From NCBI RefSeq assembly GCF_001684975.1, contig NZ_MAYH01000051.1, positions 1 through 64,000 of the forward strand: a stretch of DNA of 64,000 bases. The letters run 5' to 3'. The number at the start of each line of letters is the position of its first letter. Within the stretch, counting starts at the first letter, position 1. Under the pieces are notes generated by a model. It saw nothing but the letters and a program-made list of their open reading frames with translations, ran no database searches and was not told where the DNA came from. The translations under genes were made by a program, and so were the position numbers. This document shows, one piece after another, positions 34,711 to 43,218 of this stretch. The DNA is from Chryseobacterium artocarpi (GTDB taxonomy: Bacteria > Bacteroidota > Bacteroidia > Flavobacteriales > Weeksellaceae).

Positions 34711-35203
34711 GTTTGAAGAGAACGGAAGCGAAATAAGCTTTATGCCCAATTATAGTTCTTTAAATACTTTAATATGGTGGCTGGTATTGTTTATCATTGC
34801 GATTCCTGCGATCATGTATTACTTTATGGATCAAATGTCCGGGGATGCCTTTAGAGTAGTTTTTGCTATTTGGATAGTCTGTATGGGATATTTACTCTTT
34901 GATCTATTTTTCAGGGTTCCTGTGAAGTTTATCTTTGATAAATCCGAACGGTGTATTTATAAAAAATGGATGTTGTCCAGGAAGATCATGACCTTTGATG
35001 AAATGGCTTATTTTATCAATGAAGAAAGAGGTGGATATTATTATTCCATCGGGAAAAAAAGAAATCAGTTTGTAAAAAATTACAGGATCAGCAATTACTT
35101 TTCAGGATCTAAGAAATCCATTGAGAGGGAAGATGAATATATAAAAGAAATATTATGCCCAATTCTGATCGCTGTAGGGATTTCTTTTAACGAACGGGAA
35201 TGA
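34676..35203 (+). CDS. Two-helix membrane protein with PH-like C-terminus (paralogue 3)
   Basis: 175 residues from ATG 34676, or 171 from the internal ATG 34688 (MNITDRYKFEENGSEISF), which reads more like the start of paralogue 2 (MNSYKFYKQEGNQYIF). Two helices (LIWWLVLFIIAIPAIMYYFM, VVFAIWIVCMGYLLFDLFF) then PVKFIFDKSERCIYKKWMLSRKIMTFDEM. Overlaps paralogue 2, so translation is likely coupled. Probably arose by duplication; function unknown. Confidence 0.7.
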   Translation: MSRTMNITDRYKFEENGSEISFMPNYSSLNTLIWWLVLFIIAIPAIMYYFMDQMSGDAFRVVFAIWIVCMGYLLFDLFFRVPVKFIFDKSERCIYKKWMLSRKIMTFDEMAYFINEERGGYYYSIGKKRNQFVKNYRISNYFSGSKKSIEREDEYIKEILCPILIAVGISFNERE

Positions 35204-35265
35204 TAAAAGTAAAAACGATAAGTAGGGTAGAAGCTACAACCATGACAATTATAAGTATAACCATT

Positions 35266-35314
35266 CCCCTCCGTTGGAGGGATGGCAAAAATTCAAAGAA
35301 TTTTTGACGGGGTG
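35266..35314. repeat. Palindromic intergenic repeat element
   Basis: Two nested hairpins, CCCTCC-gtt-GGAGGG (35267-35281) and CAAAAATTC-aaa-GAATTTTTG (35286-35306), followed by ACGGGGTGG. Such modules are, to my recollection, common between genes in flavobacteria. GC-richer than its surroundings. Confidence 0.6.
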
Positions 35315-35360
35315 GTTAAAGCATTACACAAATCTCCAACATTGAATCATTCAAAAAGAC

Positions 35361-35389
35361 CAGGGGCTGTTTCGAAGAAACAGCCCCTG
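35361..35389. terminator. Strong bidirectional terminator
   Basis: Perfect 13-bp stem CAGGGGCTGTTTC / GAAACAGCCCCTG with a 3-base loop, between convergent genes. Confidence 0.88.
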
Positions 35390-35412
35390 ATTATATTATT
35401 AAAGAAAGCTAA

Positions 35413-36360
35413 TTAGTTAGCTAAAATTCTTTTTACAGCTTCTTTCACTGCTGCTGCATCAATTTTATACTTTTTCATCAATTCAGCAGGTGTTGCAGAT
35501 TCTCCGAAAGTATCATTTACAGCTACAAATTCCTGTCTTGTAGGTCTTCTTCTTGCAAGCATTCCCGCAACAGATTCACCTAAACCACCAAGGTAGTTGT
35601 GCTCCTCAGCCGTTACAATCTTACCTGTTTTTTCTACAGATTTTAAGATGATCTCTTCATCAAGAGGCTTAATCGTGTGGATGTTGATTACCTCACAAGA
35701 AATACCTTCTTTCTCAAGCTCATCAGCTGCTACAAGAGATTCCCATACAAGGTGTCCTGTTGCAACAATCGTTACATCAGTACCTTCCTGAAGCATGATT
35801 CCTTTTCCGATTTCGAAAGGCATATCTTCAGGGATGAATACAGGAACAGTTGGTCTACCGAATCTTAAATATACAGGACCTTCGTGCTCAGCAATAGCGA
35901 TTGTTGCCGCTTTTGTCTGGTTGTAGTCACAAGGGTTGATTACGGTCATTCCAGGAAGCATTTTCATCATCCCGATATCTTCCAATACCTGGTGAGTAGC
36001 TCCATCTTCTCCTAAAGTAAGACCTGCGTGAGATGCACAGATTTTTACATTCTTACCAGAGTAAGCGATAGACTGACGGATTTGGTCATATACTCTTGAA
36101 GTAGAGAAATTAGCAAAAGTTCCTGTGAAAGGAATTTTTCCGGTGATGCTAAGACCTGCAGCAAGTCCCATCATGTTTGCTTCTGCAATACCTACCTGGA
36201 AGAATCTTTCAGGAGCTTTTTCAATGAATTTCTCCATTTTCAAAGAACCGATAAGGTCTGCACAAAGTGCTACTACATTAGGATTTTTGTCAGCAAGTTC
36301 CGCTAATCCGGCTCCGAATCCTGAACGAGTGTCCTTTTTTTCTGTATATGTATATTTCAT
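35413..36360 (-). CDS. Transketolase C-terminal subunit
   Basis: 315 residues corresponding to the pyrimidine-binding and C-terminal domains of transketolase (GFGAGLAELADKNPNVVALCADL, FFQVGIAEANMMGLAAGLSITG, HAGLTLGEDGATHQVLEDIGMM, then ATGHLVWESLVAADELEKEGI and TAEEHNYLGGLGESVAGML). It pairs with the N-terminal subunit gene at 37545. Function: two-carbon ketol transfer in the pentose phosphate pathway with thiamine diphosphate. The two subunits are separated by an unrelated secreted-protein gene. Confidence 0.92.
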   Translation of the reverse strand: MKYTYTEKKDTRSGFGAGLAELADKNPNVVALCADLIGSLKMEKFIEKAPERFFQVGIAEANMMGLAAGLSITGKIPFTGTFANFSTSRVYDQIRQSIAYSGKNVKICASHAGLTLGEDGATHQVLEDIGMMKMLPGMTVINPCDYNQTKAATIAIAEHEGPVYLRFGRPTVPVFIPEDMPFEIGKGIMLQEGTDVTIVATGHLVWESLVAADELEKEGISCEVINIHTIKPLDEEIILKSVEKTGKIVTAEEHNYLGGLGESVAGMLARRRPTRQEFVAVNDTFGESATPAELMKKYKIDAAAVKEAVKRILAN

Positions 36361-36371
36361 TTTTATTTTTA

Positions 36372-37514
36372 TTAATCGAGATTGTTTAAATAGTTGTTTA
36401 ATTTCTTTTTATCAGTCGGATCAAGCTTCTCCTGAATTTCGTTGAAGTATAAAACTTCCCGTCTTATTTCATCCAATGTTGCTTTAATACCTACAGAATG
36501 TGGTTCAAACTGTGAAAGATACATGTCGCATGTTTGTCCTGTATAATTTCTCAAGTGTTCCTTTAATTCTTTATTCTTGAATTGAGGAATATTTTTCTCA
36601 AAATTAGCACAGTGTTGAGGTAATCCTTTCCAAAGCTTATCATTATGGATATTATGAATTGCTAAACCCTCTTCTGAAGAAAGCTTTTTCTTATAGTCAG
36701 AGACATAATCAATGACGAATGAATACTCTTCAAATTCTACTGCTGCGGAATCAGCTGCCACAATTGCCGAGTCTGCACTGGCAGTATTATATTCATCCAG
36801 CTCTTTTTGATAAGCAAGCATTATAGAATCCCGTCTTCTCTGCTGATCTGTAATGATTTTCTTATGATCTACAGAAATAAAATCTTTAGAATCTGCTATA
36901 GATTTCATGACCAGATATTCACGATCATAATCCTTTTCAGGTGCTACTTTCAGAATAAGTCCTTTTAACCCGGATTTTTCAAGCCTAGGTATTGTAAGGT
37001 ATTGCTTCACTAATCCGTTGAAAACAGTAAAACTGTTATAAGGAGAAGTTTCATCAATACATACCTTTAAGAAATCATCCTTACGGGTATATTGCGGATC
37101 CTTTTTGGGTTTGAAATTGACCAGATAATGGTTGCATGGAATACCTAAAATGGTTTCTTTGGTATTCAGCTTTTTCGTTTCAAAAACATATTCCTTATCA
37201 GGGTTTTCTGAGTAGGAACTTTGTATAGAACTCCAAAAATGCTTTCCCATACCTTCACCGGTAAGACGGTTGTTCATTTCCAGACTTACAGGGCTTGTAG
37301 CCAATGCATCCGTAAAGAAGTACATCGGAATATCCTTGAAGGTAACATTGGTGAAAAATTCATTATTATTGCTAACATACATTTTCACCTGAGAATTGGA
37401 CAGTTGATTTCCCATCATCTGATAGGTAAGTTCCTTTGTAAAAGAAACTTTCTTTTCCTGAGCAATACCAAGAATAAAACTGGTAAGAAAGCAGATTAAA
37501 ATGAATTTTTTCAT
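36372..37514 (-). CDS. Secreted DUF4412-like/GLPGLI-related protein inside the transketolase operon
   Basis: 380 residues with a signal peptide (MKKFILICFLTSFILGIAQ). The N-terminal half has a beta-rich layout with a KLNTKETILGIPCNHYLVNFKPKK strand pair and a cysteine, as in DUF4412/GLPGLI-type periplasmic proteins. The C-terminal half is charged and helical (SADSAIVAADSAAVEFEEYSF..., ending EIQEKLDPTDKKKLNNYLNNLD). It is 11 bases from the downstream transketolase half and 30 from the upstream half, so it is probably co-transcribed. A link to sugar metabolism is not evident. Confidence 0.6.
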   Translation of the reverse strand: MKKFILICFLTSFILGIAQEKKVSFTKELTYQMMGNQLSNSQVKMYVSNNNEFFTNVTFKDIPMYFFTDALATSPVSLEMNNRLTGEGMGKHFWSSIQSSYSENPDKEYVFETKKLNTKETILGIPCNHYLVNFKPKKDPQYTRKDDFLKVCIDETSPYNSFTVFNGLVKQYLTIPRLEKSGLKGLILKVAPEKDYDREYLVMKSIADSKDFISVDHKKIITDQQRRRDSIMLAYQKELDEYNTASADSAIVAADSAAVEFEEYSFVIDYVSDYKKKLSSEEGLAIHNIHNDKLWKGLPQHCANFEKNIPQFKNKELKEHLRNYTGQTCDMYLSQFEPHSVGIKATLDEIRREVLYFNEIQEKLDPTDKKKLNNYLNNLD

Positions 37515-37544
37515 GAAAATTTGATGACTGATTTTTTAAAGATA

Positions 37545-38396
37545 TTAGTAGTCAGCAGGAGCTTCTAAATACAATTGTTTGAATGCTGTTTCCAATTGCT
37601 CATCATTAGGAGCTTTACCATGCCAAGCATGACTTCCCATCATAAAGTCTACTCCCGCACCCATTTCTGTGTGAAGAATAATGGCTACCGGCTTACCTTT
37701 TCCTGTTTCTGTTTTAGCTTTCTCAAGGATTGCAATTACAGCTTCAAGATCGTTACCGTTTTTCTCTTCTAAAACAATCCATCCGAAAGCTTCAAGCTTA
37801 GCATGAAGATTTCCTAGGCTTAATACATCATCAGTATCTCCATCGATCTGACGTCCGTTGTAATCGATTGTAGAAATAATATTGTCTACTTTTTTAGCAG
37901 CAGCATACATCAATGCTTCCCAGACTTGACCTTCCTGAAGCTCACCATCTCCGTGAAGAGAGTAAACAAGAGACTGATCTCCATCCAATTTTTTACCTTG
38001 AGCCACACCAAGTGCTACAGAAAGACCTTGCCCAAGAGAACCTGAAGCAATTCTGATCCCAGGAAGCCCTTCGTGAGTAGTAGGGTGTCCCTGTAATCTT
38101 GAATCAAGTTTTCTGAAAGTTTTCAGTTCCTCTACCGGGAAGAAGTTGAATCTAGCTAAAGTAGAGTAGTACACCGGTGAAATGTGCCCGTTTGATAGAT
38201 AAAAATGATCTTCATTTTTGCCCTCCATAGTGAAAGGAAGATTATAGTTCATTACCTTTCCGTAAAGTGCTGTGAAATACTCTGTACAACCTAAGCTACC
38301 ACCCGGGTGTCCTGAATTTACAGCGTGAACCATTCTTAAAATGTCTCTTCTGATCTGCGTAGTAAGAGATTTTAACTCTTCAATACTTTTACTCAT
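37545..38396 (-). CDS. Transketolase N-terminal subunit
   Basis: 283 residues, the thiamine-diphosphate-binding domain: DILRMVHAVNSGHPGGSLGCTEYFTALY, the GDGELQEGQVWEALMYAAAKKVDNI motif that binds magnesium/diphosphate, and IDYNGRQIDG. It needs the partner subunit at 35413 for activity. First gene of the three-gene minus-strand unit. Confidence 0.93.
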   Translation of the reverse strand: MSKSIEELKSLTTQIRRDILRMVHAVNSGHPGGSLGCTEYFTALYGKVMNYNLPFTMEGKNEDHFYLSNGHISPVYYSTLARFNFFPVEELKTFRKLDSRLQGHPTTHEGLPGIRIASGSLGQGLSVALGVAQGKKLDGDQSLVYSLHGDGELQEGQVWEALMYAAAKKVDNIISTIDYNGRQIDGDTDDVLSLGNLHAKLEAFGWIVLEEKNGNDLEAVIAILEKAKTETGKGKPVAIILHTEMGAGVDFMMGSHAWHGKAPNDEQLETAFKQLYLEAPADY

Positions 38397-38453
38397 TATA
38401 TCTGATTTATTTGCACGCGAATTTACAATTTTTTACCGGCTTATGGAAATGCA

Positions 38454-38481
38454 AAAATCCGGATATAAAAACCCGGATTTT
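38454..38481 (-). terminator. Terminator upstream of the transketolase unit
   Basis: AAAATCCGG / CCGGATTTT (38454-38462, 38473-38481), directly after the end of the secreted-protein gene at 38507. Confidence 0.65.
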
Positions 38482-38506
38482 GAATTATTTGAATATTTTC
38501 CCTCTT

Positions 38507-39025
38507 TTAGCAGCCTTCGTTGATGTAAACTGTAATTTCAGTCACAATATTATTAACAAATTTAAAGGTAAGTTGTGTTCCTGCATCATAATCCTCAATA
38601 TTAAAGTATCCTGCATCTTTAATACGTTTGCCATTATCATCAACTTCCGGGCGAACACTGAATATAGGATAATTCCTGTAAGCATTGATAAGCTCATCTC
38701 TGGTACTTCCAACACCCATTCCGCTTTTTGTTCTGAATTTTTTACTAGTAGTTGTCATTCCTGCAATGGTAACGGCATCAGGTTTTGCTGCTCCACCATA
38801 ACCCTGGAAGATTTCAATATTAATGATCTCTCCATTGTATTTCACAACATTCTTACTTTCGCTATCAGAAGTTTTCAGTTTTATACCTGCAATTTTTTCT
38901 GCCTCACTTTTTTCCATAAAGATCTTGTAAGGACCAATTCTTAAAGTGGATATTTCAAAATTCTCCTGAGCACTAATAGATACAAATGTCAGTACGAAAA
39001 TGAAAAGTGAAATAATTTTTTTCAT
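38507..39025 (-). CDS. Secreted hypothetical protein
   Basis: 172 residues with signal peptide MKKIISLFIFVLTFVSISAQ. Mature part is a small mixed alpha/beta domain (IGPYKIFMEKSEAEKIAGIKL, KSGMGVGSTRDELINAYRNYPIF, LTFKFVNNIVTEITVYINEGC) that resembles periplasmic domains with a 'K-G-I-G-S-t--El---Y' turn common in bacterial secreted proteins. Family uncertain. Just downstream of the SGNH hydrolase gene (29-base gap), probably in one unit with it. Confidence 0.65.
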   Translation of the reverse strand: MKKIISLFIFVLTFVSISAQENFEISTLRIGPYKIFMEKSEAEKIAGIKLKTSDSESKNVVKYNGEIINIEIFQGYGGAAKPDAVTIAGMTTTSKKFRTKSGMGVGSTRDELINAYRNYPIFSVRPEVDDNGKRIKDAGYFNIEDYDAGTQLTFKFVNNIVTEITVYINEGC

Positions 39026-39054
39026 AGTTAGTAAAATATATTTTTTTTGAAATT

Positions 39055-39744
39055 TTATTTTTTCCTCAGTGTTTTATTAATCGCATTTTTAATCATTGGT
39101 TCCATGATTGCATATCCTGCAGGAATAGGATGAATACCATCTTTTGAAAGTCCTTCACGCATTCCGCCTTTTGAATCCCTCATCGCAGTATTATAATCTA
39201 CAAATATGAGCTTATTGTTGTCTGCATATTGCTTTAATCTTTTATTCAGTGCATCTACTTTTTGAGGAGCGTCTGTTATTTCTTTACGCCATGGAAATGC
39301 TGCTGCGGGCAATACAGAAGTAATAATTACTTTAATACCGTTTTTTTGAGCAATATCAGCCATAGCTTTGATATTATTAAAAGTGAAATCAGGGTCATAA
39401 ATACCTGTATTCTGAGCAATATCATTGATCCCTGCATTAATGATGACCAGCTTGGGCTGTAAAGCGACAACATCATTCTGAAAACGTAGCAACATCTGTG
39501 ATGTTGTTTGCCCGCTGATTCCTCTTCCAGTATAATTGTTTTCAGAGAAAAACTCCGGATGACTCTTTACCCATCCTTCTGTAATAGAATTACCCATAAA
39601 GACAATATCCACTTTTTTCTTTGAACTTAAAATGTTTGTATTTTCATCCTTATACCTTGTAAGATTGGCAAAATCAACTGCGCTTTGTGCATTTATAAAT
39701 ATGCCGGAAAACAGATTAAAGGCTATAAAAATGAATAATTTCAT
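39055..39744 (-). CDS. Secreted SGNH/GDSL hydrolase
   Basis: 229 residues with a signal peptide (MKLFIFIAFNLFSGIFINAQ). The four SGNH blocks are present: VFMGNSITEGW (Ser nucleophile), GRGISGQ (Gly), IINAGINDIAQN (Asn) and DGIHPIPAGY (Asp-His). It probably acts as an esterase/deacetylase in the periplasm. It follows the sodium:solute symporter gene by 27 bases, so the two may act on an imported sugar or ester. Confidence 0.88.
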   Translation of the reverse strand: MKLFIFIAFNLFSGIFINAQSAVDFANLTRYKDENTNILSSKKKVDIVFMGNSITEGWVKSHPEFFSENNYTGRGISGQTTSQMLLRFQNDVVALQPKLVIINAGINDIAQNTGIYDPDFTFNNIKAMADIAQKNGIKVIITSVLPAAAFPWRKEITDAPQKVDALNKRLKQYADNNKLIFVDYNTAMRDSKGGMREGLSKDGIHPIPAGYAIMEPMIKNAINKTLRKK

Positions 39745-39771
39745 AACTGATAATTTTATGGTTATGCTTAA

Positions 39772-41331
39772 TTATACAACTCTCAAATGTTGTTTGTTTT
39801 TTACCAGCCATAGCCCAATAAAGGTCAATAACCCATTTAAGACAATCAGCTCCACACCAATTCTGTAGTCTGTATAAGTTGTCACTGCATAGTTGATAAG
39901 ATATGTGAATATCGGAGCCAGGATTGTTACTGTAAGAATAGAATACTTCTTTGAAATCTGGAACTTGGTGAAAATTCCAAAAGCAAAAAGCCCTAATAAC
40001 GGTCCGTAAGTGTATCCTGCAACTTCCATGATCAGATAAACAATTGATTTATCATTCAACGCCTTGAAAACCATGATCAGGACGAAGAAAACCACAGTGA
40101 ACGTTAAATGCACTTTCATACGAAGGCTTTTCTTCTCTTTTTCCGTTTTGGTTTTATCTTCATTAAGGTTTAATAAATCTACACAATAAGAACTTGTAAC
40201 GGCTGTTAAAGCACCATCAGCAGAAGGGAATAACGCAGAAATCAATCCGATGATGAAAATAACGGAAATCGCCATTGGAAAATACCCCTGAAGTGATAAA
40301 GCAGGGAAAAGATCATCTCCCATGATGTTCTTAATATTTCCTGCTGCATCTTTGAAACCAAAGATATTAGTCACAGGATCGGTTCCTGTAGTTCCATATC
40401 CTGCACCATGTTGTATCGCGAAAAGATAAAGTAACCCTCCTAAAAACAGGAAAGCAAGATTGACCAAAAGAAGAGTCCCAGCAAACGTCAACATGTTTTT
40501 CTTTGAATTCTTAAGATTATCCACGGAAATATTTTTCTGCATCATTTCCTGATCCAATCCGGTCATGGCGATTGTAATGAAGATTCCGCCCAAGATGGTT
40601 TTAAGGAAGAAGGTTTTGGAATTCGGATCAAAATTGATAAAGTGAGTATAATTTTTCTGCTCTAAAATAGTATAAGCTTCTCCGAAAGACAGGTTCAGAT
40701 TTGATAAAATATAAACGATACAAGCTACCAAACTTATGATCATAAAAGATGTCTGTAAAGTATCTGTGATTACAATGGTTTTCACACCCCCTTCAAAAGT
40801 ATACAGAAGTACCATCACTAAAAGGACAAGCGAAGTAACCCAAAACGGAACTCCCAGTCCTTCCAACAGGAATATCTGTAAAACATTCACTACTAAATAG
40901 AGTCTCGCTGTAGCTCCAATCGCTCTCGAAATAATAAAAAATATAGAACCGATTTTATGCGCTTCCACATTGAATCTTTTTCCCAAATAAGTATAAATGG
41001 AAGTCAGATTCATCTTATAATACAAGGGAAGCAGTATGGCTGCGACAATAAAATATCCGATGAAAAATCCAATCACCATCATGTAATATTCGAAACCTCC
41101 ATAAATATATTCAGAGCCGGTCATTTTTCCTACTGTTCCCGGAACTGAAATGAAAGTCACTCCACTTAAACTGGTTCCGATCATCCCGAATGCCACAAGC
41201 CACCATTTACTTTTTTTATTACCAATAAAGAATGACTGGTTATCAGAATTTCGGCTGGTGAAATAAGAGATCACCAAAAGACCGATAAAGTAGATAAAAA
41301 CGAATAGCAAAAGGATAGTTCCTGGATTCAT
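39772..41331 (-). CDS. Sodium:solute symporter (SSS family)
   Basis: 519 residues with about 13 hydrophobic helices and typical SSF motifs: TSLSGVTFISVPGTVG, the FEGGVKTIVITDTLQ loop, GLISALFPSADGALTAVTSSYCVDL and GLFAFGIF. It takes up an organic solute with sodium; the substrate is unknown. Upstream of an SGNH hydrolase, suggesting an acylated or sugar substrate. A -7 element CAAATATA on the plus strand at 41352-41359 may start its transcript. Confidence 0.88.
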   Translation of the reverse strand: MNPGTILLLFVFIYFIGLLVISYFTSRNSDNQSFFIGNKKSKWWLVAFGMIGTSLSGVTFISVPGTVGKMTGSEYIYGGFEYYMMVIGFFIGYFIVAAILLPLYYKMNLTSIYTYLGKRFNVEAHKIGSIFFIISRAIGATARLYLVVNVLQIFLLEGLGVPFWVTSLVLLVMVLLYTFEGGVKTIVITDTLQTSFMIISLVACIVYILSNLNLSFGEAYTILEQKNYTHFINFDPNSKTFFLKTILGGIFITIAMTGLDQEMMQKNISVDNLKNSKKNMLTFAGTLLLVNLAFLFLGGLLYLFAIQHGAGYGTTGTDPVTNIFGFKDAAGNIKNIMGDDLFPALSLQGYFPMAISVIFIIGLISALFPSADGALTAVTSSYCVDLLNLNEDKTKTEKEKKSLRMKVHLTFTVVFFVLIMVFKALNDKSIVYLIMEVAGYTYGPLLGLFAFGIFTKFQISKKYSILTVTILAPIFTYLINYAVTTYTDYRIGVELIVLNGLLTFIGLWLVKNKQHLRVV

Positions 41332-41351
41332 GCTTAAATTTTAAATTTTAG

Positions 41352-41359
41352 CAAATATA
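41352..41359 (-). promoter_or_regulatory. -7 element of the symporter-SGNH unit
   Basis: CAAATATA, i.e. TATATTTG on the minus strand, about 20 bases before ATG 41331. Confidence 0.45.
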
Positions 41360-41545
41360 TAAAAAAGAACCATCGTGAATCGTGAATTTCGTTCAGAGAG
41401 GTTTTTTATACAATTACTTTAGAAAAGTTATTAAAAATTGAATATAATTTAAACTTTACTGGGGGAAACGAATAGTGACCTCGTTACGGCATTTTACTCA
41501 AAAAAATCTTTACGGACCAGAGCGTTAAAAATAAAAAAACACATG

Positions 41546-41577
41546 AAAAAACCTTCCAGATTTACTCTGAAAGGCTT
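41546..41577 (-). terminator. Terminator after the GNAT gene
   Basis: On the minus strand an imperfect stem AGCCTTTCAGA / TCTGGAAGGT followed by a run of T. Confidence 0.65.
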
Positions 41578-41601
41578 GTATTGTAAGGGTGGAAGCAGTA
41601 A

Positions 41602-41889
41602 TTAATTTACCAAAACATCCTGCAATTCCTCACTCTTCTGGAAGCTGGCTTTAGCAAACGGACAAAGAGGAATAATTTTCTTTCCGTTTTTCCTTGCAAA
41701 ATCTACAGCAGCCAAAAGCATTTCTTTACCTACACCTTTTCCGTTGTAGGCTTCTTCCACCTCCGTGTGGTCTATAATAAATCTTTCTTCTCCTGCCCAG
41801 GTGTAAGTCATCATTCCTGCGCGTCTTCCATCTATGAAAGCTTCAAAACTTCCGTGTTTTTCGTCGTTGTTTTGTTTTACTTCGATCAT
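41602..41889 (-). CDS. YjdJ-like GNAT acetyltransferase
   Basis: 95 residues, the compact GNAT form. FEAFIDGRRAGMMTYTW, IDHTEVEEAYNGKGVGKEMLLAAVDFARKNGKKIIPLCPFAKASFQK has the acetyl-CoA loop (GKGVGK) and the LCPFA end common to E. coli YjdJ-type proteins. It ends a three-gene unit with OsmC and the YjdI-like protein, as in E. coli where yjdI and yjdJ adjoin. Substrate unknown. Confidence 0.85.
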   Translation of the reverse strand: MIEVKQNNDEKHGSFEAFIDGRRAGMMTYTWAGEERFIIDHTEVEEAYNGKGVGKEMLLAAVDFARKNGKKIIPLCPFAKASFQKSEELQDVLVN

Positions 41890-41892
41890 ATT

Positions 41893-42288
41893 TTATGAGA
41901 ATTTAGTTAGTATTTCTATGTCGTTTGTTAATATTTTATGAATAGGGCAGGCATCTGCAATCGTATGGAGTCTTTTCATTTGTTCAGCATCCAAAACTCC
42001 CTCAAAAGTAATATCTCTTTTGAAAATTGCTCTTTTGGTCAATGGATAATTTTCAAGTTCCACTTCCACATTGATGTTTTCCACATCCCATTCCTTTCTT
42101 TCAATGTACATTCTTAATGTCGCTGCTGTACAGCTTGCTAAAGAGGTCGCAAGAATTTCCATAGGATTAAACCCTTTGTTTTGTCCGCCTTTATCTATAG
42201 GCTCATCGGTAATGATCTTATTTTCTCCTGCTGTTACCTCAGTATAATATTTCGTTTTTCCTAAAGTTGCTTTTACCGTTATCGCCAT
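41893..42288 (-). CDS. OsmC-family peroxidase-like protein
   Basis: 131 residues. Two redox cysteines are in the expected places: SLASCTAATLRMYIERKEW and ADACPIHKILT. It reduces organic hydroperoxides in this family (Ohr/OsmC/YhfA); the precise subfamily is not certain. The start is adjacent to the stop of the Fe-S gene (overlap at 42288), so the genes form an operon. Confidence 0.9.
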   Translation of the reverse strand: MAITVKATLGKTKYYTEVTAGENKIITDEPIDKGGQNKGFNPMEILATSLASCTAATLRMYIERKEWDVENINVEVELENYPLTKRAIFKRDITFEGVLDAEQMKRLHTIADACPIHKILTNDIEILTKFS

Positions 42289-42506
42289 TATATTTCTTTA
42301 TTGAATTTATAACTTAATGCTCCTGAAGGGCATTGATCTATTTGATTTTTAAGTTCTTCAGGTGTTGCATTTTCTGCTTTTATCCAAGGTCTGTTTTTGG
42401 GATTATAGACTTTGGGTAATAGTTTTACGCATACAGCCGAGTGAATGCATTTTTTGGGTTGCCAGATAACAGTAATATCACCATTCTGGTATTCGTGTAT
42501 TTCCAT
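42288..42506 (-). CDS. YjdI-like Fe-S mono-cluster protein
   Basis: 72 residues. The pattern CIHSAVC...(32 residues)...QCPSGALSY matches Fer4_19/YjdI; cysteines 20, 26 and 59 plus a nearby His22 would hold a single cluster. It shares an operon with OsmC and the YjdJ-like acetyltransferase. It may be a small electron carrier in stress defence. Confidence 0.85.
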   Translation of the reverse strand: MEIHEYQNGDITVIWQPKKCIHSAVCVKLLPKVYNPKNRPWIKAENATPEELKNQIDQCPSGALSYKFNKEI

Positions 42507-42659
42507 ATCAATTGTCTTTTAATGATTATGATTCTTTAGAAAACGAGTCATACTAAGAGCCACGAGATAATAAAAACCTATGGCAATATAAGGATAAAAA
42601 AAAGAAATAGCAGTTCCTTAATATAAAATACAAAGAAACATTGAAGACTATACTTTTCT

Positions 42660-43199
42660 TTAATCTTCTGTTTTAACTAGTTTTTTAAAGTTTTCAATTT
42701 TTGTTTTTAAGTCGTTTAGCATTTCAGGGTTGATCAATCCACTTTCAAGGTCAAAATTTTCATAAAATTTAGACAATGAAAAAGTTTCCTTGATATCAGC
42801 TCCAAATTGAGGAAAGAATGTTTTTGCCGTATTCATGACATTGCCACCACCATAACCGCCGGGAGAAGTACTCATAAGAAGCATGGGCTTGTTTTGAAAT
42901 ACTTTTACATTGATTCTTGATGCCCAATCAAAAACGTTTTTAAAAGCTGCACTATAAGATCTGTTGTGCTCTGCAAGCGAGCAGATAATGACATCACATT
43001 CTTCAATAACCTTTAAAAATTTGTGAGCTTCGTCAGGAAATCCTTTCTTCTCTAGGTCTACAGAGAAAACAGGCATAGTAAAATCGTTGAGGTCTATAAG
43101 GTTGATTTTTTCTTCTTTAAAATCTTTTAAAACAAATTTTACAAGTTCTCTGTTAATGGAAGTAGATGAAGAACTTCCTGCAAATGCTAATATTTTCAT
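42660..43199 (-). CDS. NADPH-dependent FMN reductase family protein
   Basis: 179 residues, a flavodoxin-like fold: N-terminal AFAGSSSSTSINREL (FMN phosphate loop), NDFTMPVF, and MSTSPGGYGGGNVM near the middle (the SPGGYGG flavin-binding loop). It probably reduces quinones, azo dyes or FMN. It lies 19 bases downstream of the pirin gene, so is probably co-transcribed. Confidence 0.88.
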   Translation of the reverse strand: MKILAFAGSSSSTSINRELVKFVLKDFKEEKINLIDLNDFTMPVFSVDLEKKGFPDEAHKFLKVIEECDVIICSLAEHNRSYSAAFKNVFDWASRINVKVFQNKPMLLMSTSPGGYGGGNVMNTAKTFFPQFGADIKETFSLSKFYENFDLESGLINPEMLNDLKTKIENFKKLVKTED

Positions 43200-43218
43200 G
43201 ATTTTTCTATAAGTAAAA

